From: Paenibacillus borealis
GTDB lineage: Bacteria; Bacillota; Bacilli; Paenibacillales; Paenibacillaceae
NCBI RefSeq assembly: GCF_000758665.1
Contig: NZ_CP009285.1
Coordinates: 3,038,001-3,102,000 of the forward strand
Reading direction: 5' to 3'
DNA: 64,000 nucleotides
The notes beneath the pieces were generated by a model. The model made no database searches, was not told the DNA's origin, and saw nothing but the letters and a program-made list of their open reading frames with translations. Numbering within the stretch: position 1 is the stretch's first letter; each line of letters starts with the position of its first letter. Position numbers and translations under genes: made by a program. Shown piece by piece: positions 53,267 to 62,216 of the stretch.

Positions 53267-53295
53267 TCTACGGGTGCCGGAAATGGGGAAGGAAC

Positions 53296-54249
53296 ATGGG
53301 AAATCCATTAGCGGCTTCGAAGCCGTCAATATCTGCTGTATTCCGCAGGCAGAAGCTGAAGCGTCTGGCCCGCAACCGCTGGCTGTATATCATGCTGCTG
53401 CCGGGACTGCTGTATTTTATTACTTTCAAATATGTACCGATGTATGGAGTCCTGCTGGCCTTCAAGAACTATCAGCCTTTCCTGGGGTTTGTGGATAGTG
53501 AGTGGGTGGGGATGAAGCATTTCGACCGTTTTTTCGGGGATCCGCTGTTCTGGAAGCTGCTGAAGAATACGTTCGTGCTGGCGGCCTACAATATTCTGTT
53601 CTTTTTCCCGCTGCCGATTGTGCTGGCACTGATGCTGAATGAATTAAGATCGCAGACGTACAAGAAGACAATTCAGACCCTGGTCTATATCCCCCACTTC
53701 ATGTCCTGGGTGGTTATCGTCTCTATTGCCTACCTGTTCTTCACAACCGAGGGAGGGCTGGTCAATGAAGCGATTGCCTCTGTGGGGGGCGAGAAAATCC
53801 AGTTCCTGCTTAGTCCCGGCTGGTTCCGGACCTTCATCACCGGTGAAGTAATGTGGAAGGAAACGGGCTGGGGAACGATTATCTTCCTGGCGGCGCTGGC
53901 GGGTGTAGACACACAGCTCTACGAGGCTGCCAAAATAGACGGTGCCGGACGGATGCGCCAGTTATGGCATATTACACTTCCGGCGATCCGCTCGACCATT
54001 GTGATTCTGCTGATTCTGCGGCTGGGGAATTTCCTCGATACGGGGTTTGAGCAAATCTTCCTGATGCTGAATCCGCTCAACCGGGAAGTCGGCGAAGTCT
54101 TCGATACCTATGTGTATACCACGGGGATCTCGCAGGGAGAGTACAGCTACAGTACTGCCGTCGGATTGTTCAAGTCAGTAGTTGGGCTCGTGCTGGTCTT
54201 CGGCTCCAACTTCCTGGCCAAACGTTTCGGTGAGGAAGGAATTCTCTAG
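53296..54249 (+). CDS. ABC sugar transporter permease (CUT1, LplB/YteP-like), system 2
   Basis: This 317-residue protein has six membrane helices, with the EAA-type loop QLYEAAKIDGAGRMRQLWHITLPA. It differs from the system 1 permease but has the same order of domains. GGGGAAGGAA precedes the ATG. It is co-transcribed with GH5 upstream and the second permease 26 bases downstream. The ATPase is missing. Confidence 0.93.
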   Translation: MGNPLAASKPSISAVFRRQKLKRLARNRWLYIMLLPGLLYFITFKYVPMYGVLLAFKNYQPFLGFVDSEWVGMKHFDRFFGDPLFWKLLKNTFVLAAYNILFFFPLPIVLALMLNELRSQTYKKTIQTLVYIPHFMSWVVIVSIAYLFFTTEGGLVNEAIASVGGEKIQFLLSPGWFRTFITGEVMWKETGWGTIIFLAALAGVDTQLYEAAKIDGAGRMRQLWHITLPAIRSTIVILLILRLGNFLDTGFEQIFLMLNPLNREVGEVFDTYVYTTGISQGEYSYSTAVGLFKSVVGLVLVFGSNFLAKRFGEEGIL

Positions 54250-54275
54250 GATAAACAGCGAAAGGAGGTAGAATT

Positions 54276-55157
54276 GTGGTAAAAGAAACATCATGGACGA
54301 GCCGCCTGTTTGATATATTCAATATCATCGTGCTGGCAATCATTGCGCTCATTACTATTGTTCCGTTCATTTATGTGGTTGCCGGTTCATTCGCAACGCA
54401 GCGGGAGCTGCTGGAGAAAGGTTTTATTCTCTTCCCGACAGAATTCTCGCTTGAAGCGTATAACTATATCTTCTCAACCAATACGCTGATGCGAAGCCTG
54501 GGCGTTACCATCTTCATCACAGTGGTGGGTACGCTGATTAATATTACTCTAACCTGCCTGATGGCTTATCCGTTATCCCGCAGGGATATGGATTTCCGTT
54601 CCCCCATCCAGCTCATGGTCATCTTCACCATGCTGTTCAGCGGCGGGATGATCCCGACCTTCCTGGTGGTCAAGGAGCTGGGCATGCTGGATACGTACTG
54701 GTCGCTGCTGCTGCCCGGTGCCATCAGTGCCTTCAACCTGATTATTGTCCGCAGCTTCTTCCAGCAGCTTCCGCCGGATCTGGAGGAATCAGCCAAAATC
54801 GACGGTGCCAGCGATCCCGGCATTCTGGTGCGGATTGTGATTCCTCTGTCCCTGCCGGTTCTGGCTACATTCTCGCTGTTCTATGCCGTAGGGCACTGGA
54901 ACACGTACTTCAGCTCCATTCTCTATATTAACGACTCTACCAAATGGCCGATTCAGGTGCTGCTGCGGCAGATTGTCATGCTGTCCCAGGGAGGCAGTCT
55001 GGGAGATACGTCTTCACTGGAGAGCAACTTCATCCCACCGGACCAGGCTGTGAAAATGGCGGTTATCGTAGTCTCCACGATTCCGATTCTGATCGTATAC
55101 CCGTTCCTGCAGAAGCATTTCGCCAAAGGCGCTTTGCTGGGATCGGTTAAGGGCTGA
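54276..55157 (+). CDS. ABC sugar transporter permease (CUT1, YtcP-like), system 2
   Basis: This 293-residue protein starts at GTG after AAAGGAGGT. It has six helices, and the EAA-like loop is LEESAKIDGASDPGILVRIVIPLS. It ends with KGALLGSVKG, matching the YtcP group. It pairs with the permease upstream. The binding-protein gene follows only after a 714-base repeat-rich gap, so that gene may be separately expressed. Confidence 0.93.
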   Translation: MVKETSWTSRLFDIFNIIVLAIIALITIVPFIYVVAGSFATQRELLEKGFILFPTEFSLEAYNYIFSTNTLMRSLGVTIFITVVGTLINITLTCLMAYPLSRRDMDFRSPIQLMVIFTMLFSGGMIPTFLVVKELGMLDTYWSLLLPGAISAFNLIIVRSFFQQLPPDLEESAKIDGASDPGILVRIVIPLSLPVLATFSLFYAVGHWNTYFSSILYINDSTKWPIQVLLRQIVMLSQGGSLGDTSSLESNFIPPDQAVKMAVIVVSTIPILIVYPFLQKHFAKGALLGSVKG

Positions 55158-55315
55158 GGTTTTGGATTTCCAACTACTATATAGAAGCCGCACTGTGGAA
55201 AAGAACAATACACATTACCGGTCAGTTGCTGCTGCGGTACTGGCAGCACGGAAATTCAGTACACTTGATGCGTTACCGGCCGATTAGAGTCTTCTTAGTA
55301 AGCACTGTTGAGATA

Positions 55316-55496
55316 AATGTTGTACGTTTTACAACTTTGATTCATGGATAGCTGGGTGTTCGGAAGGATTGTTGTACGAAATACAATAATATTCCTGCTT
55401 AGCCAGTTGAAAAAGGTGAAATCTTGCATTTTGTACAACAATTTTGGATTTCGGACGTTTTGATGAGGGAAATGTTGTATTTTGTGCAGGATTTCT
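55316..55496. repeat. Array of four TTGTAC-type palindromes, 51-52 bp apart (copy C)
   Basis: Palindromes GTTGTAC..TACAAC, TTGTAC..TACAA, TTGCA..TACAAC and TTGTA..TGCA are centred at about 55327, 55379, 55431 and 55482. Spacings are 52, 52 and 51 bases. The same motif occurs near 14939 and 28714. Confidence 0.8.
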
Positions 55497-55563
55497 GGAG
55501 GGTTACCGGATCGCTGTTACAAAAACCGCTGGATTGAGTGATTTATGCGGCAACAGCAGCCAT

Positions 55564-55786
55564 CTGGAAGTCCAAACAATCTCTGGAGTCACTACTCAGC
55601 CTTTAACTTGCTACAACACACCCAAATAAGGAGAACTTGAGAAAACAATAAAAAGGCAGGAGTGCGGAGGGAAAGTTTGGAACTGTAGGAGCGGTAGCGT
55701 CCGCCTTTAGGTTTGGATTTCAACCGCAGCCAGCGGTATAGAATCAGGAAATCCAAACCTAACAGCGGCCGGAAGTCCAAACATTC
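55564..55786. repeat. GGAANTCCAAAC motif array with a 15-bp inverted repeat
   Basis: GGAAGTCCAAAC lies at 55566 and 55771, and GAAAGTTTGGA at 55670 is an inverted relative. TTAGGTTTGGATTTC (55707-55721) and GAAATCCAAACCTAA (55748-55762) are perfect inverted copies with a 26-base loop. The 55566, 55670 and 55771 motifs are about 102 bases apart (twice 51). Confidence 0.7.
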
Positions 55787-55871
55787 CCCGCAGTCACGAC
55801 CAGTCCTTTTACAAAATTCTAGGTTCGACGCATTACACCACCCACCTCATATTAAGGAAGGAACATCAATC

Positions 55872-57407
55872 ATGAAAACAACCAAAGGGGCAAATACCTA
55901 TAACTTGAAAAAGCTGGCGCTGACGACATTCTCGGCAGCTCTGGTGCTGGGCGCATTAGCCGGCTGCGGCAATAACGGCAACAAAGAAGAGAACGCTCAA
56001 GGCGCGGACGGAACGGCATCACCTGCCGGACCTTACAAAATGTCCATGATGCTGACCAGCTACAATCCGGAGCCGATGGACCCGGAAGGAGAGATATACA
56101 AACAGCTGGAGGAACGGACGAATACCGATCTCAAAATCACCTGGGTTCCTTCGACCACTTATTCGGATAAGCTCAGTGCTACCATCGCTTCGGGCGAGCT
56201 GCCCAGCACCGTGCTTGTACTCGACCAGAAGCTGCCCTACATTGTCAATTCAGTACGCTCCGGCATGTTCTGGGAGCTGGGTCCTTATCTGAAGGATTAT
56301 CCGAACTTAAGCCGGATGAGCGATGTGGCCTTGAACGCTATTTCCATTGACGGGAAAGTGTACGGGATCTACCGCGAACGGGATCTGGCGCGTGACGGTT
56401 TGATGCTGCGTAAGGACTGGCTGGAGAATCTCGGGCTGCAGGAGCCGAAGACGGTGGATGATTTCTATCAAGTGCTGCAGGCATTCGTGAAGGAGGATCC
56501 GGATCAGAACGGCAAAGCCGATACGATCGGCCTGGCCGAGCAGCAGGTGGCAGCGGGCTGGCGGGCCATGCTGACCTGGTTGGGCGGTCCGGCGGACTGG
56601 GAGATTAAGGACGGCAAGGCGAGTCCGGCTCATCTGTCCCCTGCCTTTTTGGAAACGATGAAGTTCTACAAGAAGCTGTATGATGAGAAGCTCATCAACC
56701 TGGACTTCGCTGTGGTGAAAGACGGCAAGCAGATGATTAATGCAGGCAAAGCGGGCTCGTGGATTGCGAATCTGAATGATGCCAACGGCATTGAAGAGAG
56801 TGTGAAGAAGGTTACGCCTACCGGTTCGATTACGATGGTCAACGCGCTGGAAGGTCCGGAAGGGCTCCGCAGTGCCGGCGGTTCAGGCTCATACGGCATC
56901 TTCATGATTCCCAAGACTTCGGTGAAGACAGAAGAGGATCTCAAGGCAGTCCTGAACTTTTTTGACAAAGTGTCTGACGACGATATGCAGAATATGCTGG
57001 TCAACGGGCTGGAAGGACGGCAGTTCACGCTGGATAACGGGAATTACGTCAAGACCACCGACTCCAAGCTGCTGGCTGAATACGGCATGGGCGATTCCTC
57101 CCAGCTGGCTGTGTTAAGAGATAAAGTGGTGACCTATGGCAATCCGCTGGTGCATCTGCGTGATGAGATGTGGAAAAAGAATGCGGAAATCGCCGTGGTT
57201 AACCCGGTTCAGCCTTTCATCTCCGATACCTACAGCGAACGGGGCTCGGAGCTTAGCAAAATTATTGATGATGCCCGGGTCCGCTTTATCATGGGTGATC
57301 TGGACGAGAACGGGTGGAATCAGGCAGTAGCGAAATGGGAGCAGGACGGCGGTGCGAAGGTGATTGAAGAATATACTGCGGCGTACAATAAAGCGAATGC
57401 GCAATAA
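55872..57407 (+). CDS. Extracellular solute-binding lipoprotein (CUT1), system 2
   Basis: This 511-residue protein has a lipoprotein signal with lipobox LAGC, giving lipidated C32. A family 1-type binding fold follows, rich in Trp and Asp in the cleft-forming segments. It differs from the system 1 protein in sequence. The start at 55872 follows AAGGAAGGAA; an earlier in-frame start at 55713 lies inside the repeat array and is unsupported. It is expected to feed the permeases at 53296-55157. Confidence 0.92.
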   Translation: MKTTKGANTYNLKKLALTTFSAALVLGALAGCGNNGNKEENAQGADGTASPAGPYKMSMMLTSYNPEPMDPEGEIYKQLEERTNTDLKITWVPSTTYSDKLSATIASGELPSTVLVLDQKLPYIVNSVRSGMFWELGPYLKDYPNLSRMSDVALNAISIDGKVYGIYRERDLARDGLMLRKDWLENLGLQEPKTVDDFYQVLQAFVKEDPDQNGKADTIGLAEQQVAAGWRAMLTWLGGPADWEIKDGKASPAHLSPAFLETMKFYKKLYDEKLINLDFAVVKDGKQMINAGKAGSWIANLNDANGIEESVKKVTPTGSITMVNALEGPEGLRSAGGSGSYGIFMIPKTSVKTEEDLKAVLNFFDKVSDDDMQNMLVNGLEGRQFTLDNGNYVKTTDSKLLAEYGMGDSSQLAVLRDKVVTYGNPLVHLRDEMWKKNAEIAVVNPVQPFISDTYSERGSELSKIIDDARVRFIMGDLDENGWNQAVAKWEQDGGAKVIEEYTAAYNKANAQ

Positions 57408-57470
57408 GCGTGCCTGACAATCCCCATATGCTAGAATAAAAGCAACATACGATTGCGGGGGTAGGGAGTC

Positions 57471-59762
57471 ATGCGAATACGGATATCCAGCTATTTATTG
57501 AAATTAATCATTTTCACCTTGGTGATCGGTGCTTTTCCGGTGCTGATCTTAGGGTGGTATTCCTATCACTACTCCTCGCAGTCGGTGCTTCAGCAGATTG
57601 AAGAACGCAACTCCCAGGTACTCCGGCAGAGCCAGCTGCGGGTGGAGCAGACGCTTAAGATGATTGATTTCTCCACCACGCAGCTTCTGGGGCTGCCGAC
57701 AGTGACCAATGCAATTGCGACTAAGCTCGGCATACAAGATATGGAAATGATCCATGAGCTGTATAAAAATCTCTCCTCGATCCAGACCTTCGAGCTGGGG
57801 ATTAAGGATGTGTATCTGTTCAGTCTGGAACAGGACTGGCTGATTACCAACTCCGGCATGGATGCATACAGCCAGCCGGGTCTGAAGGAGAAGCTGCGGC
57901 CGTTCGCCGGAATGCCTAACGGATCGGTGTGGATCAGCGGCAATTCAGCCAGCATCCAGGGGGCCGACGGCATGGTTGAACTGAATCACGCCGTCATTAA
58001 TATCAAGAAATGGCCGATTAATTCGAGCAGACCCCGGGGCATGATCGCGGTGGTGCTGTCCTCCCAGCAGCTGAACGATCTGATCGCCAATGAGCCCGGC
58101 ATGGGCAGCGTGTTCATACTGGATGAGGATGGGCGGGCGATCAGCCATTCCAACCCTTCCCTGCTGGATAAGGATCTGTCGGCTGAAGCTTATATTGCTG
58201 CCATCCGGGACAAGAAAGATACCGCCGGTGTGTTCAATGGCATAGCGGATGGGAGCAAAGCCTCCATCTCTTACCGGAAGTCAGCGTATAACGGCTGGAC
58301 GTATGTATCGGTCGTTCCAACCCAGGCGGTTACCCGTCAGGCTACTGCCATTGGCAGGACCTCGATTCTGATTAGCCTCTGTGTGCTTGCAGCCACGGTG
58401 CTTACGGCTCTGGTCGGCTCGCGCCGGATGTACAGTCCCGTGCGGCATATCTACCGGTCCTTGCTGCCTGACAAGGAGCAGAGGCCCCGAAAGGATGAGT
58501 TCATCGCCATCTCCGACCGGATTCAGGGCATTCTCTCGGATCAGACCAAGCTGCAATTTGAGCTTGCAGGACAGCAGCAGCAGCTGGCAGAGTTTCTGGT
58601 CCGTAAAATGATGCTGGGTGAAGCGAGATCCCAGGGTATTCAGGAGCGGCTCATGGATTATGGTTACGGGTACACCAGCCAGTGGACGGTCATGCGGGTG
58701 CTGCTTGTGCAGGTTGACCGGCTTGACAGCAGCCGTTTCACAGAGAAGGACCGCGATCTGCTGCTGTTTGCTATCAGCAATATTGCGCTGGAGGTAGTCC
58801 CGGAAGGGGAACGCCTTCCGCCGATTGTCATCCGGGAATCGGTGGTGATTCTGACCGGCACAAGTACGCAATCCGAAGAAGCCTTCAAGGAATCCGTGTA
58901 TGCCAAGGCGGCTGAGGTACAGGCTTCCGTGAAGCGTTATCTGGAGCTGCAGACCAGCATCGGTATCAGCCGTTCCTGTACAGCCTGGCCTGAAGTGGCC
59001 CGGGGCTATGAAGAAGGGGAGAATGCGCTGAAGTACCGGGCACGGCTCGGTGAAGAGGTCATATTGTTTATAGAGGATGTTCAACCAGCCAGCCGTAAGG
59101 AAATTGTCTATCCCAACAAAATCGCAGATGAGCTGTGCGAAGCGATTAAAGCGCATGACAGCGGCCGGGCGGAAGAACGCCTGTCCCTGGTGATGAATGC
59201 GCTCGCAAGCGAGGAATCCGACCATCAGGAATATCAGATGTCGCTGGTCCGGCTGCTGATGGATCTGATCCGGCTACTGCAGGATGCCGGCATCTCCCAC
59301 CACCTGCTGAGGGCAGGGGAGGATTCCCTGTTCGAGGAGCTGCTTGGCATGCATAGTCCCGGTGATATCGAAGCCTGGTTCGGGAAGGTCATTGTTTCGC
59401 CGGCCATCGGGCTGCTGAAGGAGCGGCAGGAGACGCAGTTCAACAGCATCTCGGAAGAGGTGAAGCAGCTGATTGTTGAAGCCTTCGACACAGATCTTAC
59501 GCTGGAGAAATGCTCAGCCAGGCTGAACTATCATCCGCAGTATATCAGCCGTGTGTTCCGTCAGGAGACAGGCACCAGCTTCACCGATTATCTGGCGCAA
59601 TACCGGCTTACCGTGGCCAAAAGATGGCTTAAGGATACCGATCTGACGATCACCGAGATCGCTATGAAACTGAAATATAATAATCCGGCGAACTTCATCC
59701 GTTATTTCCGCAAGATGGAAGGGATTACTCCGGGGCAGTACCGGACCAACCTGGTGGAGTAG
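57471..59762 (+). CDS. Membrane-anchored AraC-type transcriptional regulator with extracellular sensor
   Basis: This 763-residue protein has a membrane helix at about 9-31 (LLKLIIFTLVIGAFPVLILGW). An external sensor region follows, then a second helix at about 298-320. The C-terminal part (about 660-763) is an AraC DNA-binding domain: LTLEKCSARLNYHPQYISRVFRQETG, and LTITEIAMKLKYNNPANFIRYFRKMEG. This is a one-component sensor-regulator common in Paenibacillus glycan loci. It probably senses an extracellular sugar and controls the neighbouring hydrolase and transporter genes. A GGGGGTAGGGAG site precedes the ATG. Confidence 0.9.
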   Translation: MRIRISSYLLKLIIFTLVIGAFPVLILGWYSYHYSSQSVLQQIEERNSQVLRQSQLRVEQTLKMIDFSTTQLLGLPTVTNAIATKLGIQDMEMIHELYKNLSSIQTFELGIKDVYLFSLEQDWLITNSGMDAYSQPGLKEKLRPFAGMPNGSVWISGNSASIQGADGMVELNHAVINIKKWPINSSRPRGMIAVVLSSQQLNDLIANEPGMGSVFILDEDGRAISHSNPSLLDKDLSAEAYIAAIRDKKDTAGVFNGIADGSKASISYRKSAYNGWTYVSVVPTQAVTRQATAIGRTSILISLCVLAATVLTALVGSRRMYSPVRHIYRSLLPDKEQRPRKDEFIAISDRIQGILSDQTKLQFELAGQQQQLAEFLVRKMMLGEARSQGIQERLMDYGYGYTSQWTVMRVLLVQVDRLDSSRFTEKDRDLLLFAISNIALEVVPEGERLPPIVIRESVVILTGTSTQSEEAFKESVYAKAAEVQASVKRYLELQTSIGISRSCTAWPEVARGYEEGENALKYRARLGEEVILFIEDVQPASRKEIVYPNKIADELCEAIKAHDSGRAEERLSLVMNALASEESDHQEYQMSLVRLLMDLIRLLQDAGISHHLLRAGEDSLFEELLGMHSPGDIEAWFGKVIVSPAIGLLKERQETQFNSISEEVKQLIVEAFDTDLTLEKCSARLNYHPQYISRVFRQETGTSFTDYLAQYRLTVAKRWLKDTDLTITEIAMKLKYNNPANFIRYFRKMEGITPGQYRTNLVE

Positions 59763-59827
59763 CCTTGAGTGTTGTGTAGGGCAGGACAGCAGGAGTTGAA
59801 GCAGAACAGGAAAGGTGTGTAATTCAT

Positions 59828-62137
59828 TTGAACAGAAGTGATGCTTACGGGTATTTCCGGAACCAGGGGAGAGAGTATGTCATTACCACTCCCCGGACAC
59901 CGGCAAGATGGTTCAACTATTTGTTTAATGACACTTATTATACAGAGATATCCCAGACAGGGCAGGGGGACAGTGTTGCTTTTCGGCCTCATAACCGCAC
60001 GTTGACCAGGGGCTTCCGCTACTTCTATCTGAAGGACCTGGAAACGGGAGGCACCTGGTCGCCGCTGTATCAGCCGCTGAAGACAGAGCCGGAGGCGTAT
60101 GAATGTATTCATAGCCTGGGAACTACCGAAATCCGCTCCGTATCACAGGAGATTGCGTCCTCTATTCATGTTTTTGTACCCCGTGCGGGTCAGCAGGAGA
60201 TCTGGACAGTAACGCTTACGAATACGGGCGTTAAGCCGAGGAGCCTATCGCTGTTCACCGCTTTCTCGCTGGAGAACGGGGGTGTGATGGGCAGCAAATG
60301 CCAGTTCGATCAGGAATCGCAAATCCTGTCCTCCTATTCCTTCCCTTATCATGTTACTTACGGGCAGAAGGCCGGGTGCGACGATCATACCAACGTGGTG
60401 TACGTATACCCGGATTATCCTGCGGATTCCTATGATTGCAGCCAGCGCGCATTCTTCGGCGGCGACGATATTTATGAGCTTCCGGCAGCCGTGCAGAAGG
60501 GGCGCTGTTCGGGCGGGCAGGCAGAGGCAGAGAATCCGCTTGGAGCCCTCCAGCAGACCATTACTCTTGAGCCTGGTGAACAGGCAGTGCGCCATTTTGT
60601 TGTCGGCTGCGCCTCTTCCCTGGAAGAGATCCGCAGCAGCAAGGCGGAGCTGGCCGCCAAGGGATACGCTGTTCTGCTCCAGGAAACTGAGGACTACTGG
60701 GAGGGAATCACCGGCATGTTCCGGGTGGAGACACCGGATGATGATGTGAATGCATTCATGAATATCTGGCTCAAAAAACAGATCGTCATGCAGACCCGCA
60801 CGAACCGTATGTCGAGCTATTGTCCGGTCCGTAACCAGCTTCAGGATGCCTTGGGCTATGCGCTGGTTGATCCCGCCGGGGCGGCAGAGTATATGATCTC
60901 TGTGCTTCAGGGCCAGGAGCGCAGCGGCTTCATCCAGCAGTGGATTATGACTGACGGCTCCCCGCCCAAAAATCTGTGCCTGCTGAAGCATACGGACGGC
61001 CCGGTCTGGCTGATCATCTGCATAACGGCGCTGCTGAACCAGTGTGGGGATACGGAGCTGCTGCAGCGCCAGGTTGGCTTCAAAGGATCTTCTGATAGCG
61101 CTACCATTTATCAGCACCTGCTGCTGGCAGCGGATTATATGGCCGGTGAGACCGGTGCGCATGGACTGTGCCTGATGGGAGACGGGGACTGGAATGACCC
61201 GATTAACGGACCGGGAAGGCTGGGCCGCGGGGAATCTGCCTGGAATACCATGGCGCTGGTCTATGCCATTCAGGCACTCATTCCCTTCTGCGAACAGCTG
61301 GGCGATACGGAGAATGCAGAGCAGCTGAATACTGTCGCTAGGAGGCTGGCGGATGCCGTTAACCGCATCTGCTGGGATGGAGGCTGGTATGTGGCCGGGT
61401 TCGATGATGACGGCACGCCGTTCGGAACCGCGCAGGATGAAGAGGGCAAGCTGTTCCTGAACACCCAGACCTGGGCGATTATGAGCGGTATCGCCAGCGG
61501 GGAGCGGCTGGACCAATGCCTGGCGGCAATCGACAGCCTGGATACACCGTTTGGCCCCCGCCTGCTGGAGCCGCCATTCAGCGGCTGGAATCCCAAATGG
61601 GGACGGATCAGCCTTAAGCTGGCGGGCACTACCGAGAATGGCTCCGTCTATTGCCATGCGTCCATGTTCAAAGCGTTCGCCGACTGCATCGCAGGCCGGG
61701 GAAGCGAAGCCTGGCAGACGATCAGCCGCACGCTGCCGACGAACCCGGACAATCCGCCCGGGCAGAACGGGCAGGTGCCGATTTTTGTGCCGAATTATTA
61801 TTTCGGTCTGGCGGATTCTCCGAACTTCGGCAAATCCAGCCATCATGTCTCAACCGGAACGGTAGGCTGGATGCTCTGGACTACGCTCGAATATGCGCTG
61901 GGAATCAGAGCTACAGCTAATGGACTGAAGATCGACCCGTGTATTCCCGCCGATTGGCCGGAGTACACAGTGGAACGGAAATACCGGTCTGCATCATACC
62001 GGATTCATGTGCTCAATCCCTCCGGGATCAGCCGGGGAACGGTGAAGGTGACGGTCGACGGAGAAGCCTGGATGGCAGCTGCACTTCCCTATGAAGCAGG
62101 AAGAGAGTATCAGGTTACTGTTCAGCTGGAACAGTGA
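59828..62137 (+). CDS. GH94 family glycoside phosphorylase
   Basis: This 769-residue protein starts at TTG 59828 after GGAAAGG. It has the GH94 fold: an N-terminal beta-sandwich, a helical linker and an (alpha/alpha)6 barrel. The active-site segment is MGDGDWNDP with D454-W-N-D457. Other marks are SSYCPVRNQLQDALGYALVDP and HHVSTGTVGWMLWT. It uses phosphate to split a beta-linked disaccharide into a sugar 1-phosphate and a sugar, in the cytoplasm (no signal). The exact disaccharide (cellobiose, laminaribiose, chitobiose, cellobionate or others) is open. It follows the sensor and precedes GH2. Confidence 0.88.
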   Translation: MNRSDAYGYFRNQGREYVITTPRTPARWFNYLFNDTYYTEISQTGQGDSVAFRPHNRTLTRGFRYFYLKDLETGGTWSPLYQPLKTEPEAYECIHSLGTTEIRSVSQEIASSIHVFVPRAGQQEIWTVTLTNTGVKPRSLSLFTAFSLENGGVMGSKCQFDQESQILSSYSFPYHVTYGQKAGCDDHTNVVYVYPDYPADSYDCSQRAFFGGDDIYELPAAVQKGRCSGGQAEAENPLGALQQTITLEPGEQAVRHFVVGCASSLEEIRSSKAELAAKGYAVLLQETEDYWEGITGMFRVETPDDDVNAFMNIWLKKQIVMQTRTNRMSSYCPVRNQLQDALGYALVDPAGAAEYMISVLQGQERSGFIQQWIMTDGSPPKNLCLLKHTDGPVWLIICITALLNQCGDTELLQRQVGFKGSSDSATIYQHLLLAADYMAGETGAHGLCLMGDGDWNDPINGPGRLGRGESAWNTMALVYAIQALIPFCEQLGDTENAEQLNTVARRLADAVNRICWDGGWYVAGFDDDGTPFGTAQDEEGKLFLNTQTWAIMSGIASGERLDQCLAAIDSLDTPFGPRLLEPPFSGWNPKWGRISLKLAGTTENGSVYCHASMFKAFADCIAGRGSEAWQTISRTLPTNPDNPPGQNGQVPIFVPNYYFGLADSPNFGKSSHHVSTGTVGWMLWTTLEYALGIRATANGLKIDPCIPADWPEYTVERKYRSASYRIHVLNPSGISRGTVKVTVDGEAWMAAALPYEAGREYQVTVQLEQ

Positions 62138-62216
62138 GCCTCTTCCTAGCGCGGGCCTGAGTCTGAGCTTAAGTGAAATTCAGAGTTAATATATAGAAGA
62201 TCGGAGTGGACAAACC

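Larger units (their letters stand above)
55158..55871. other. 714-base gap between system 2 permease and binding-protein genes
   Basis: No gene is supported. The gap carries two repeat arrays (55316-55496 and 55564-55786). The last 100 bases supply the leader and ribosome binding site of the binding protein. Confidence 0.65.

Noticed and set aside
60245..61846. Long minus-strand open frame of more than 500 codons opposite the GH94 gene
   Set aside because: It mirrors the codon pattern of GH94, has no ribosome binding site and no recognisable protein. The plus-strand frame has clear family motifs.
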